A DNA stretch of 64,000 bases from contig CM076955.1 of the NCBI GenBank assembly GCA_039566865.1, forward strand, positions 13,165,501-13,229,500, read 5' to 3'. The stretch is from Aurelia coerulea (taxonomy: Eukaryota; Cnidaria; Scyphozoa; Semaeostomeae; Ulmaridae). This document shows, piece after piece, positions 10,927 to 22,487 of the stretch (its first letter is position 1; every line of letters begins with the position of its first letter). The position numbers and the translations under genes were made by a program. Below the pieces are notes generated by a model, which had not been told where the DNA came from, did not search any database, and saw only the letters and a list, made by a program, of their open reading frames with translations.

Positions 10927-11522
10927 CAGGGTGTCCCAAAAAATTGTGCCCCGTTTGTCTGAAGATTTTGACAAAACGGCAAAAGATTTTCGCCAAACTT
11001 TTGCATGGTGGTGCTCTTCAGATGTTCAATTAAAGTTTGCCACCATCCCCATGAAAATCCGTTGAAAGACGATGGAGCTATGACCTTCACAAGACCAAAT
11101 TTGCCCGATCACTGAAACCAGCGGTCGGCCATTTTGTCTTACCATTTTGCAGCGATAAATAGCTTCAAGAATTGAAAATGAAACAGCAGCCTCCAATGTC
11201 ATAGCTCTCGTGAAAATTCCGATAATCCTCGGAGAGTTCCACTAGTTCTGACCTCACAGAAATTATTTCTTACCTCACGTGAAGATACCTATCACTGCAT
11301 TTTAGTAAGAGAAAATGGCCGACCGCTGGTTTCAGTCACCAGGCAAATTTGGTCTTCTGAAGGTCATAGCTCCATCATTTTTCAATGGATTTTTACGGGG
11401 ATGGTGGCAAAGTTTAATTGAACATCTGAAGAGCACCATCATGCAAAAGTTTGGCGACAATCTTTTTGCCGTTTTGTCGCAATCTTCAGACAAACAGGGC
11501 ACAATTTTTTTGGGACACCCTG
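10927..11522. mobile_element. 596-bp stem-loop MITE, CAGGGTGTCCC family
   Basis: Terminal inverted repeats start CAGGGTGTCCCAAAAAA and extend about 225 bp into each arm; about 140 bp of unrelated loop sits between. TA is present at both borders (10925-10926, 11523-11524). A relative of 595 bp lies at 24907-25501 with its loop inverted, and a longer one with the same tips at 18085-18866. TA duplication suggests a mariner-type transposase supplied in trans. The 70-codon frames on the arms are mirror-image artefacts. Confidence 0.9.
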
Positions 11523-11524
11523 TA

Positions 11525-12583
11525 TAGATCCCTGGGAAATCCTTGGCACCAGTCACAGCGCAGTATCTACATTGGTTACTATGGAGTTTAAAGTTACGAA
11601 ATCAAAGCCATCCAATAACTTAGCAGATCAACCTTGATAAAATCAAATCTTCAAGTAGATATTTTGAGTAGATCTTCGAGGATGGCATATATTTCTTTCA
11701 AACCTTCGAATGATTGCGCCAAAGATGGCGGCGAAGAATTTTTTACCAAAATGCATTTCGTTCTAATTGTAGCTCTAATTTAGTATTTCACAGCCAGCTA
11801 CAGGGTAAAGTAAACGCGCACACTGAATCAAATTGTATTCCAAGAAACCAAACGACACAGCAAGAAAAAAACAACTGGTTGCTTGAACATACATCCATAA
11901 AGTGCGGTTTGCTAAAACAAATTAAACAGCAATCAACGACTACAAATACCAAATAAATACAATCGAAAATTAACGTAAGGAAATCAATAAACGAAGCTAA
12001 AGTACACAGCAAAACTACAACAAGAAATAGAATAAAACGTACAAACTATTAGTCCTCGTAGCCATAAAACTTCATGCAATAAGTGACCAAAACGCAGCAA
12101 GAAACCAGGCCAAAAACGCAGCAAGAAACCAGGCCAAAACGTAGCAAGCTGCCTACCAAGGCCCGTAGGTCCTTCACAGCAAAATATCTCTCATTCTTTG
12201 TGTTGTTGAATCTGCCCTTGACTCTCCCAAACCCGCATGCACGAAGCTTTTATAGCCGCGAGTCTGGGAACCAGGCTACTCCCTAATAAGGTTAGAATCA
12301 TGCAAAACTAGGAAAAAACATTACAAATATGGTAAAAGCATGTGACCTGACTGACACGTAGGGTTCAAAGTTCAAGTCAGGTCACGAAATACAGTTCGCG
12401 TAAACAACGTGGAAATGTGTCCCTTGACAATTATGAAGAACAGTTATTTTCATACGCAACACTAATAAAGATTCTTTAGCGATTCTATAGGAATTCAATT
12501 AAAGAACGCAGTGCATCTTGGTAAAAATTCCTCGCTGCTATCTTTAGCGCAATCGTCTATTGAAATCGAATCTGTTGAAACTA
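11525..12583. other. no gene seen
   Basis: A direct duplication of an AAACGCAGCAAGAAACC word occurs at about 12090-12130. No coding signal. Confidence 0.4.
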
Positions 12584-13145
12584 CACCCTTGTTCGTATTA
12601 ATCGAATCACAGGTAACCTGGTAACGTTTTTGGGAGGAAAATATTACGTACAACTGCTTTGTCTATTTTGTTCTTAGTGTTTCCATTTTTCGAGCAGATT
12701 TCGAATTTTTTATGTAGTTTTTTGAAATTCTGCGTCATTTTGTTGTGACACCATAAAGACGTTTATGTGAATCCTTTGCAGTAATAATAGTAGATAGTTT
12801 CATCAACAACATGTACATGATCCCAGAAGATGGTATGCCATTTCAAGAGGAATTGGAATACCATGTAGAGGAAGGAACTCTCTAACGATTGATGTAGATT
12901 ACAGTTTTGCATCAATTTTTCCGGGATAATTTGCTTGTTGAGGTTCCTATAAACTTCTTTGTGATATCACAGCACATTGATTGAGACAGAATTTTAAAAA
13001 AACTCGAAATCTATTCGAAATCTACAAGAAAAATTGATCTAAAACAACTATGTAATACAAAATAGGCAAAGCAGTTGTGCATCGTTTTGTCTTGCCGAAA
13101 AACGTTACCAGGGGGCTTTTGATACAATTAATACAAACAAGGGTG
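12584..13145. mobile_element. 562-bp TA-flanked MITE
   Basis: Imperfect inverted arms of roughly 100-130 bp: CACCCTTGTTCGTATTAAT on the left faces its complement on the right, and both arms contain CCTGGTAACGTTTTT and CAACTGCTTTG. TA flanks at 12582-12583 and 13146-13147. No transposase. Confidence 0.75.
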
Positions 13146-13147
13146 TA

Positions 13148-15040
13148 GGTCCTAGATTAGAGGTTGAATGTCACAAGTCCCATTTTGAAATACAGCGCAA
13201 TCACATTCTTAGCCAAGAAAACTTAACGAAACATAGGGGTTCTTGCAATGGAATCTTTCTGTAAAATATCAAGCAAACTGTAAATTTTATAATTTTAGCG
13301 TTAAACGAGGAAATGTACATATTTTCATAATTAAATTTTTTGCCACTATGGTACAAACATTGCTTTGGAGTCTCCATCGTCAATTGGAGATTTGATGTTG
13401 ATGAATGATGAAATTCTGAAATGAAAGAATCTGATTTAACTATTTTCTTCTCATTTGCATTGATCGAACTGAAATGAGTCTACTGCCCTGTAGAGTTTAC
13501 ACTTGCTTTCCGTTGCCGTTGACTGCTCTTCCTTTCTCGTTTTGATTTTCATTGCTCTTTTGGTTTTAGATCGCGTTTCCATTTGGTGCTGATGTTGCAC
13601 ATTTTGGTTTTAATACGTAACGTTAAACCAAAAAGAACAACAAAAAGCATAAAAAGTTCAAATGCAAACCATAGGATATTACTAATAAAGTGTATAGTAT
13701 CATGGGTCATATAACATGAGCCTTATTTGGGAAGCAGCAGGTCCAACTCTAACAGTACGAATTCTCGTTTAATTGTCTTGAGAAAACTGACTGTGATTAT
13801 ACCAGAAGCATGGCAAACGGGTAACTGAATAATTTTAGCAGGGTCTATTCAAAACACAGTATAGCCAAGGTATTCCACCTGATATATTTACAGGTTGCTC
13901 TTTTCTGCCCAGCCTATTCATAAACAAAGATCACAAACTCGGTTCAAAATTCTATGAGCGTTGTTGTATCACGCTAGAAATTCAAGCTTCCTACTTGATA
14001 TCAACTTTTGTTTGGCGCTGTTTTCTAGCTTGTGTGATCATTGCTATTACTGAAGTAAGCTGGGTTGCTGTTGCGATTCAAGGGAAAATATACATGGACG
14101 CTTGTTTGCTGTGATATACCTGAAATCTGTTCATTTTGTTGCGTCGTTGATTCGGCCTTGCAAGAGGAGAACGAAGATAGGAGATTGAAAAAACAAATTC
14201 ATGTGTTACTTTAATAGCATCAGGATTGGTAACACGGCACTGTAATCAAATCAAATCAAATGAAACATATATGTGAGAAAACCGTATTGCATACTACACA
14301 CAGTCTTACATACTACACACAGGAGTTTTCGTATTAACTGTGGTGAGGATCAATCGGGGAGCAATGATGACACAAGGCGTATTCAGTCAATTCTGGTGAA
14401 ATATACCGAGAAATTTTTTATTTAACGAGAGCTAAATTTTATGCATCGCTATATGACAATACTTGAAAGTGGGGATTGCTCTGGATATGAAATTATAAAT
14501 CATTGATCAATCTGTGTTCGTAGCAGACAGAAAGTGACCTTGCTCCAAATTCGAAATTCCTGCAAAACCATCAACTTGAAAATTGTTGATTTGCTTTGTT
14601 CGTTTGCTGAAAAGAGAGCGTGGCTTACTAGACTTCTTTGTTCACGACCATATACTGTTGAAACAAGGTGAAAATAGAGCAGTGAGAGGTAAAGGGATTA
14701 ATCAAAGTATTGTTGCCTGGAAATACTAGCCTAACTAATCAGCTATCACTCAAAGAAGTTAACTCCATTGCTGATTAGAAACCACCAATCAAATGATTTT
14801 TGCATGGAAGAAAATGCAGATACATCGAAATTGTGTTACTATATTCAGTAGGCCTTACTTGTACTCTGTTTCATAGACGCTGATGTTTTCCTTCCAAGAA
14901 AGGCATAGAATTATTTGTCTTATATGTTATTTCCAGTACAACACTTGCAACAAAGCTTGTTGAGTCGAGACAAAGACTGAGCTTGTAAAGTCTGAGCTGG
15001 ACAGGCCAAAGGATAGCATTCGACTCCGTCACCCCACCTA
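13148..15040. other. intergenic, no gene seen
   Basis: AT-rich sequence without a convincing exon or element end. It forms the 5' flank of the second fucosyltransferase-family gene. Confidence 0.4.
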
Positions 15041-15081
15041 TTTTGATTTATATGATTTTACCCGTTATCCATATACACAAC

Positions 15082-16320
15082 ATGCGAGCAAAATCAAAAT
15101 GGCTACTTGTTTTCGTTTCCTTACTAGCAATTACGTTCGTAACTTTTCGATACAATTTTCTTAGCATACAAAGAACAGACGAAGCGTTGCATTTGTTTTT
15201 CGGTTCTCGAATTACGATATCAATCAAGCACTCATTCTCTAACGAAACATCCGATGTGAGTACAGCAAAGAGTTCTATCCCTCGTCCAACAAAGCCAATA
15301 CAGATCTGTCTCTGGTCCATGATATATAAAGATGCGATCAAGTCAGGTTCTCCCGAGGACCATATTTTCCGCAACTATGGGAAGGCAAGGTTTTCGTGCC
15401 CGTTGAACTATTCATTCGTTTTTGGGAAACGATACAAAGACTCTGCAGATGCATTTGTTGTGCATGTAAAAGAGCCTGAAAGATTACCTCGGCGGAGGAG
15501 CATTCCATTAATTTTGCAGTACGATGAACCACCATTGCTTTATAACGTTCTCAAAAATGAGATATTCATGCAAAAGTTTAATTATTCCATCGGTTATCGA
15601 ATGGACTCGGATTTCCCAAATCCAAAACTTGCCAAACCAAAAACAACGAGACCCTTGGATTTCAATCAAAAGTTTGATTATGCAGCCGTTATATTTTCAG
15701 ATTGTAAAAAAATCCGGACTGATTATGTACGGGAACTTTCGAAGCAAAGCCGCATAAAATCGTTTGGAGATTGTTTACGAAATGTAGAGAAAAACAATCT
15801 TGTTCGTAAAGGTGAACGGCATTACATAAAGTCAAAGATTGCTGCAATTAAACTCTACAAGTTTACATTGGCATTTATGAAATATGATTGCGAGGATTAT
15901 GTTGATGATCAATTAACTCATGCATGGGAGGCGGGCACTTTGCCGGTTTTCCTTGGAACAGACACAATCTTCAGGATATTACCAGGGTATCTAAGATCAA
16001 GCTTCCTCTCCGTTTCTCACTTTTACAAACCAGAGAACCTGGCAGATGGCTTAGAAACTCTGGCCAATAGCAAAGATAAATATAATGAATATATGTCTTG
16101 GCGTGACAGGAATTCACAAAGAGTTGATAACAGTCCCTTGGGGAGAGTTTGGGATCCCGAATATTCTCCTGGATGCCAAATTGCGATGAAAATAACTGAA
16201 GACCGGTTGAAAGGGGATTTGAATAAACGCAATGTGCTTCAACCTATATATTGTAAACAACGTAACGTGGATACTTGGCTGGGGAAAGATAAACAACGGA
16301 CCAAAGTCATTGATGATTGA
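15082..16320 (+). CDS. divergent GT10 fucosyltransferase-family protein
   Basis: A single open frame; the frame is open from 15043, but the first ATGs are at 15052 and 15082, and 15082 (AACATGCG) puts a signal anchor (WLLVFVSLLAITFVTF) right after a basic N-terminus, as in type II Golgi enzymes. The luminal part has an Asn-rich stem with glycosylation sequons (NET, NYS twice) and the fucosyltransferase core region YKFTLAFMKYDCEDYVDDQ followed by WEAGTLPVFLG, equivalent to FxLxFENSxxxDYVTEK and AGxVPVVLG. The Glu-Asn-Ser and Thr-Glu-Lys positions are not conserved (MKY and DDQ), so donor binding may be altered or lost. The C-terminal CxxC is reduced to PGCQIAMK. AATAAA at 16383-16388, 63 bp after the stop, is a suitable polyadenylation signal. 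Tandem neighbour of the gene at 8599. Confidence 0.85.
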   Translation: MRAKSKWLLVFVSLLAITFVTFRYNFLSIQRTDEALHLFFGSRITISIKHSFSNETSDVSTAKSSIPRPTKPIQICLWSMIYKDAIKSGSPEDHIFRNYGKARFSCPLNYSFVFGKRYKDSADAFVVHVKEPERLPRRRSIPLILQYDEPPLLYNVLKNEIFMQKFNYSIGYRMDSDFPNPKLAKPKTTRPLDFNQKFDYAAVIFSDCKKIRTDYVRELSKQSRIKSFGDCLRNVEKNNLVRKGERHYIKSKIAAIKLYKFTLAFMKYDCEDYVDDQLTHAWEAGTLPVFLGTDTIFRILPGYLRSSFLSVSHFYKPENLADGLETLANSKDKYNEYMSWRDRNSQRVDNSPLGRVWDPEYSPGCQIAMKITEDRLKGDLNKRNVLQPIYCKQRNVDTWLGKDKQRTKVIDD

Positions 16321-16599
16321 GTGAAATTACCTTGTACCCAAGAAGAATGGTGCGTTTTATGTTCCGTATTTATGTAGAGAGTAATAAATGGATCAAACAA
16401 ATCTCTTGTTGATAGCCAAACAGCCAAATACTGTTGTCTCCTTGTTTGCATTATTCTAAGCACAGGGAATATTGATTGGCTAGAATTTGCGCAATTCCTT
16501 GAAAAATTCCATCAAAACCTTGATCCAGTCCCACAGAATCAACTTACACAGACCAACAATTTATCTCCCGCAGATGCTGGAAGACATTTTTTAACAAGT

Positions 16600-17475
16600 T
16601 GTAGCTTGCTTTTTTATATATTCCATTAAAAATTTACAATGCATGCTACGGATTACTCTACCTACAAACTGCTTTTACAATACTACAAGGACGATACCAT
16701 GAGGAGCAAAAGACTTTGACTACCCCATTGCATTGTTAAACAAAGCTAAACTACATACAATTTTACATGAATGCTACATATAATTAAAAACGAAAAGTGA
16801 TAAATACTGTTTCTGTTCATTTTATTTGGATAGGATACCTCACATCTAATGTGAGACAGAATTTAAAAGCAAAAGAAAATTTACTTTGAGGAACTTGTGG
16901 TTGCATGGCTTAAGTTATCTTAATCAAACCGACGACTTGTATAGTCAGTTCGAGTATATATCTATTTAGGTCAATAGGAAGGTCTTGGTCGCCATCTAAT
17001 AAGAGGTGCATTGGAAAATTGTTTGAAAGATTGGTGATTTCAACGACTGGTCGTAATAAATCCGAAACTCCAGCGAGAAGAACTCGTTGAATGTCAAATG
17101 AAGGGCAAAACAACAAAAAGTGCTCCGTATCCTCAATACCGTCACGCGTTGGGCATATTGGGTTTACGGTGTCCCTAAAATTGTGCTTGAATTTGTGGAA
17201 GTTTAGTTTGCTGAGACCAACCCATATTTGTGAAAGATGTGATAGGCCTATCGGGTCATCAATACCAAATACAGGTTAGTAGCTTGCTCATGTAAGTATA
17301 GGGGCGCTGAGGGTCTCTTATTATCAATAATAATACTTTCACAATCTGATAAAACTGTCTTGTAAGGATTTCCGCAAGAAAGAAAGAGAAGGAAAGAAAG
17401 GATGACTGGTTCCGAACAGCTTCCATTCACGAGACGTGCTGAAGATTCAGCCATAAGCTGTTCTATGTATATCAA
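16600..17475 (-). pseudogene. LINE ORF2 C-terminus plus 3' UTR
   Basis: Minus-strand translation carries the conserved post-RT region: GLSKLNFHKFKHNFRDTVNP, then a CCHC-like finger (ICPTRDGIEDTEHFLLFCPSF) and LLLDGDQDLPIDLNRYIL. The 3' UTR extends to about 16610, ending in an ATATA-type tail. The same UTR (words such as ACTACAAGGACGATACCA and GAGGAGCAAAAG on the plus strand) recurs at 17790, 54735 and 63290, defining one family of truncated copies. Confidence 0.75.
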
Positions 17476-17789
17476 TTAATAAATACGAAGCTACAAACAA
17501 TGAAAAACATAACAGAAATACAATTGAAACATTTTTACAAGAAACTTATGCTTACACAAATTACCACACGCAACACGATTACCACATGATACAACATGAC
17601 GATTTGCAGGGCGATTTACAGGACGATACCACAAGAGGTGTGACCAGGCACCAGGCAGGCACATGTCCCCTGCTGCCAGCAAAACAACAATCAAAAGCAA
17701 AAACAAACAACGAAAAGCAGAAACTATTTTCATATCAATTAGCACCCTTGGCACATACTTGAAAGATAAATCCGTTATGTAGGGATATT

Positions 17790-18082
17790 TTGTTATATAT
17801 ATATAATTCAATCAAAACCTACGATAACATAATTACAAGTTACACTACTTACAATATTTACTCTACTATACTACTAAAAGGATACCGGAGGGAGCAAAAG
17901 ACTGTGTCTACCCTGCGGCCATAACATAAAGTTAAAAACTACTAATAAATACGGAGCAAAAAAAAAGACAATACCAGACAATACACGCAACCACTCTACA
18001 ATAAAAGTACGTCCCCCTTGCAGGTAGCAGCAGCTAATCATTAGTAGCATCATTTTATTCAAAGCTTTGTGTTGCATTTATG
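17790..18082 (-). mobile_element. LINE 3' UTR fragment
   Basis: Shares the ATATA-tail, CTACTAAAAGGATACC and GGAGCAAAAGACTGTG words with the LINE 3' end at 16600. No coding part. It abuts the MITE at 18085, whose TA target lies at 18083-18084. Confidence 0.55.
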
Positions 18083-18084
18083 TA

Positions 18085-18866
18085 CAGGGTGTCCCAGAAA
18101 ACATGTGTGCCGTTTGAATGTCTACTGTGGAGGAGCCATAAATCTAACTTTCCTGCTTTTCAGATTTATGCATAGAAGAGATTTCAACTTAGAGTTTGGC
18201 ACCGAGTTTTTGTAAATCTGACAAGTGGTTGCTGATTTATTGAGAAAGAAAGTCACAAACACTCGTTGCTTCAAAACCAGAGGATTTTATATCCGTACTT
18301 AACCTTATAACTTGAAATTTAACATCAAATAAACTTGAACTTTACAGTAATGCCAGGAAATGCATTTGGGAGTAATTAATGACCATATAGCTCAAGAATA
18401 TTGACTAAGTAGTATGCTGAACGCAATATTGTTGGTTTGAAATGACTTCATCACTGTTGAGAAGCAAAATATCTGATGGACGCATGCCATGGCCTGCAGC
18501 ACTTGTGTTGAACATTTCCATTCCTAGCAACCCTAGATATGTCCAATATTCTTGGTTGTCACAAAATTCAATGTATGACTTTCTGTCTCACTTATGAACA
18601 TCAGAAAACAGGGCTTGGTATGTTTTTTCAATCAATTTCGTTGATTCTAACGCAATGGAGAATAATGAATCCTCTGGTTTTGAGGCAGTCAATAATTTTG
18701 GCTTTCTTGCTCTATAAATCAGCAAATAGTGATCAGATTTACTCAAACTCGGTGTCAACCTTATAATAAGTCTCCTCTGTCAAGAATCTTAAAAAAAGAA
18801 AAATTGGATTTATGGCTGCTCTGCAGAGGAGATTCAAACTGCACACATGTTTTTTGGGACACCCTG
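18085..18866. mobile_element. 782-bp TA-flanked element of the CAGGGTGTCCC family
   Basis: Ends read CAGGGTGTCCCAGAAAACAT on the left and the complement of CAGGGTGTCCCAAAAAACAT on the right, with TA at 18083-18084 and 18867-18868. The interior differs from the 596-bp members; GTTTGAATGTC near the left end pairs with GATTCAAAC near the right. No long transposase frame. Confidence 0.8.
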
Positions 18867-18868
18867 TA

Positions 18869-19200
18869 TTTTAAAGTTGCCTTAAGGATCTCTGTATTAG
18901 AATCAACAGACAACCTTTCATCACCATACAGCATCATTTCAAGTAATAGCGCGTTTCAATGATTTGACAAACCATACGGTTGCAACGTTGCGTTTACACT
19001 ATCGAGAAGATCTCTCCTGTGTGCATCGTAAGCATGGCAGTGCAGCAAAAAGTGCTCTGTATCCTCAACACCGTCGTTTGTGGGCACAGTGGATTCAGTC
19101 TGTAGGGATATTCAGGCATTCTGTAGGGATATTCAGACACTCTGTAGGGATATTCAGATACTGCCAAGGACGTCCATATAACTTTTGGCGCTGACTGAAA
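18869..19200 (-). pseudogene. LINE C-terminal fragment with a 21-bp triplication
   Basis: Minus-strand frames carry the finger DGVEDTEHFLLHCHAYDAHR and MMLYGDERLSVDSNTEILKA, the same family region as at 16910-17160. The MITE at 18085 interrupts its 3' side. At about 19104-19162 a 21-bp unit CTGTAGGGATATTCAGRCA occurs three times in tandem. Confidence 0.65.
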
Positions 19201-19589
19201 GGCGGGCTTGTGGAGCGCTTTGCACCTATTGGAATAACTACGGTACACAATTAATGTTCCTTTACTCAACTTATAACTGACTGCATTCGAACTACTTTGA
19301 AATCGTGCTCAAGGATGTGAAGAAAAATGAGGACCATCAATTCTGATAGACTTGATAGGCCTTAAAAGTGCCATATTTCCCGACACTCCTGTCCAAGTGA
19401 GAGTGTGTACTTTGTCCCAGGCAAAAAAGAACTGTCCAGGCAAAAACGAATGGTGCAAAAATTACCACTGGTGACTGGTCGAAAGCATTGTTCCTTTGTG
19501 AGTCACAACGAAATTGAAAAAAGACAGGGCCGGGGAAAGCAAGTTTTGGAAAAAGCAAAGTTCATGCTGGCCAAATTTAACGTCAGGTT

Positions 19590-20210
19590 AATTACACTAC
19601 GTTTACACGATGCCGGTAAAATTTGAAAACAGCATTAAATCGTTACAGACATGCCTACCGTTTTCACACGACATGGCACAAATTGTGCCTTCACACAATC
19701 CATCACCTTTTCAAGATAAGAGGCCCGAAAGTGGAAGTCTTTTGTTGCTTCAGATTTTGCATTTTTTGAGGCTAAAATCTTGTTCTGCGTACAAAGTTTG
19801 GTGTTGAGACAAATTTTCACATTCATATGTGTCTTTATTTCGAAATTATAGCGATAAAAAGAATTAGAATTCAGAAGGGCTGTAACCGTGATATGTATTG
19901 ATGTTTGGATAAAAACTTGACAAATTTTTTTATTTTCACGGTCAAAGCCCTCGTGACTTAAAATTCTTAAAATTGCAATAAATTCTCAATAACAACAGAC
20001 ATGAATGTAAAAATATGCATCCTTGCTAAACTTTGTACGCAGAGCAAGATTCTTGCCTCAAATATCCAAAATCTCAAACAACAAAAGACTTCTGCTTTCG
20101 CATCTCTTATCTTAAAAACGTGGATTTGAATGCGGCATCTCAAAAATTACGAAAATGGCAACGTCGTACCCAGTGACATGAAGGTTTTCCGTAAACTTCA
20201 ACGCCTACAT
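19590..20210. mobile_element. degenerate inverted-repeat element (about 620 bp)
   Basis: Plus-strand 19690-19840 is matched by the complement of about 19995-20135: shared words include AAGTCTTTTGTTG, TCTGCGTACAAAGTTT and AAGATAAGAG. The outer ends carry CGTTTACACGATGCC on the left and a weaker counterpart on the right. No target duplication could be fixed. Confidence 0.55.
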
Positions 20211-20286
20211 TGCCCCTGGAGCCTGTAAGGCTATTCTGCTATTTGATTGGCTCTTTTCAAAACAAAAGAAGTTTCTCACCTTTGAA

Positions 20287-21487
20287 CACAGGAAGCCCAA
20301 TCGCGTAATATGGCGGCATAGCTAATACTAGTAATACTATATTAGTAGTAGGTTAATTTATTTTGCTGCTGTTTCCTAACTGCAATATAAAGATAGCAGT
20401 ATTTGCTCTTTGAATTAAAGAAAATAAAATTCATACCGTAAATGGTTGATTGTTATCTCGGTTATCTCTGTGTCGATTGTGTCTTTCTCCTTGTGCTCTT
20501 GTACCCCGAAATGATTGAAGCATTCTGCCACCATGGTAACAGAATTGATGTTGTTGCTGTTGTATTGAAATAACGACGCAACATTATAGGTTGAAGTGTG
20601 TATATAAGAAAGAACAAGGAGCGCAGCTTTCTTACTTACATGAATCTAACAACAGTTTTGTCCTCGCTCAATCTCGGTGAATTTTGCATAAAACGCCCAG
20701 TTCTTTGCATGAAAATGTTCCCCAGCTTTTAAACTTCGTACTCGATGCATTTGTCTTCACTTTCCTCCCCGAAATGATTTAAAACAAACACAAAACAAAC
20801 TGATCACTTTGACAGTTTGAAATCTGCCCAAGCTCCGTCCCACCATCGTGGCCAGGATGAAAGGCGCCGACGTTCGAAATTCGTCAGAAATTCGTTTCGA
20901 ACGTCGGCGCCTTTTATCCTGGCCACGATGGTGGGACGGAGCTTGGGCAGATTTCAAACTGTCAAAGTGATCAGTTTGTTTTGTGTTTGTTTTAAATCAT
21001 TTCGGGGAGGAAAGTGAAGACAAATGCATCGAGTACGAAGTTTAAAAGCTGGGGAACATTTTCATGCAAAGAACTGGGCGTTTTATGCAAAATTCACCGA
21101 GATTGAGCGAGGACAAAACTGTTGTTAGATTCATGTAAGTAAGAAAGCTGCGCTCCTTGTTCTTTCTTATATACACACTTCAACCTATAATGTTGCGTCG
21201 TTATTTCAATACAACAGCAACAACATCAATTCTGTTACCATGGTGGCAGAATGCTTCAATCATTTCGGGGTACAAGAACACAAGAAGAAAGACACAATCG
21301 ACACAGAGATAACCGAGATAACAATCAACCATTTACGGTATGAATTTTATTTTCTTTAATTCAAAGAGCAAATACTGCTATCTTTATATTGCAGTTAGGA
21401 AACAGCAGCAAAATAAATTAACCTACTACTAATATAGTATTACTAGTATTAGCTAGGCCGCCATATTACGCGATTGGGCTTCCTGTG
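20287..21487. mobile_element. 1,201-bp near-perfect palindromic fold-back element
   Basis: The left arm 20287-20879 is the reverse complement of 20895-21487 with only a few mismatches, around a 15-bp spacer (20880-20894; axis at 20887). Arms are 593 bp. The tips read CACAGGAAGCCCAATCGCG. Both borders carry CTTTGAA (20280-20286 and 21488-21494), a 7-bp target duplication. It has no transposase-like frame; the 66-codon frames are mirror copies of one arm. Fold-back or MITE-like nonautonomous DNA transposon; the superfamily is unclear, since 7 bp is not the standard duplication of hAT (8) or other common groups. Confidence 0.9.
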
Positions 21488-21494
21488 CTTTGAA

Positions 21495-22064
21495 GCCCTG
21501 GCGTTCAGTCGAAATGCAGAACATTCGAATGGCTCTGAATACAATGAGTGCTGTTCGAACCATGGAATATACATTTCGAAATTATCGAATATGGGATTCG
21601 AAAGGACCTGCTGTCTGCCAAATTATGCTAATTATTCCGATCAAAATTTACAAAATTTGTAAACCGGTCCCAAGGGTATCTGTTGAGGTCTAGCCTCCTA
21701 TTGAAAACAACAGATACCCTTGGGAACGAGGTTGCGAAAATGGAACATTTTTCCGACTTTTTTAAAATGAGGATGATTGGTTCTTTGGGCGTAGATGAAT
21801 TTCTTGTCGTCAAAATCCAGCTTCTCTGTTGCTAAGATTGCAAAGAATTTCACACTGTCGATTTCTCTGCAGTTTTGGAGCTGTTCTGGTACCGTGTGGA
21901 CATTGCCTAAAATCCTTTTACCGCCAAATTTTTGCCGTTTCCAATTGAACCAACTTTTTATATAGGACACAGGACCCTGGGGACGAGGTTGAAATTGAAC
22001 GTAAGCTTGGACAGTGCTGTTATAGATACACTTGTGATTTTCAAAAGATTTACATGGAGTTACA
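21495..22064. other. 3' flank of the minus-strand exon at 22171, no separate gene
   Basis: Contains two CCAAGGGTATCTGTTG words in inverted orientation near 21669 and 21710, a small imperfect hairpin. Minus-strand AATAAA at 22070-22065 lies at its edge. Confidence 0.4.
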
Positions 22065-22170
22065 TTTATTGCATACAATATTTAAAGAAGTACATACATT
22101 GTGTACCAGCGTGTCATTTCTACTGCAGTTAATTTCTTACGATATGCGTACACAAAAACATACTAGTTTT

Positions 22171-22487
22171 TCAAACTGGAACTTGATTGTCATTATTTTG
22201 TTGGTTTGGATTTCCTCCTGTCGGTGTATCTCTCACGTCCGGTATGAACTTGCTGCATTTTGGACTTACTTTGCAACTCCTTCCGGACAGTTTCATCCAA
22301 CAGTTTGGAAGTCTGTTGCTTTGACGTCCGTTAGTTCCACTGTAAACAAGTGTTGTTTTTTCACCATTTTGCTTGCGATGATTACTTTCATAGTATCCCA
22401 CTGCACACGAAGCAAAGGCAATGATTGAAAGCAGCACTATCAATGCTGCTAGCACGAGGAATACCGGATCAGTCGCCGGAGAGAAAC
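22171..22487 (-). CDS. terminal exon: transmembrane segment and cytoplasmic tail
   Basis: On the minus strand TTCCACCCGCAG (ending at 22488) is a strong acceptor. The exon then encodes FSPATDP, a hydrophobic helix (VFLVLAALIVLLSIIAFASC), a basic stop-transfer YYESNHRK and a tail of about 75 residues rich in polar residues, Cys and Pro, ending at TGA 22173-22171. Minus-strand AATAAA at 22070-22065 follows about 100 bp after the stop. The exon starts with two bases of a split codon, which fits the one base left by the donor at 31466, so it may be the last exon of the gene whose upstream exon is at 31466-31841. It is not similar to any transposon domain I know. The family is unknown. Confidence 0.6.

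Noticed and set aside
11315..11527. 70-codon frame MADRWFQSPGKFGLL
   Set aside because: Lies on one arm of a MITE and is mirrored on the other arm and in the copy at 24907; it is arm sequence, not a gene.
20757..21017. Two identical 66-codon frames on opposite strands
   Set aside because: Mirror images produced by the palindrome around 20887.
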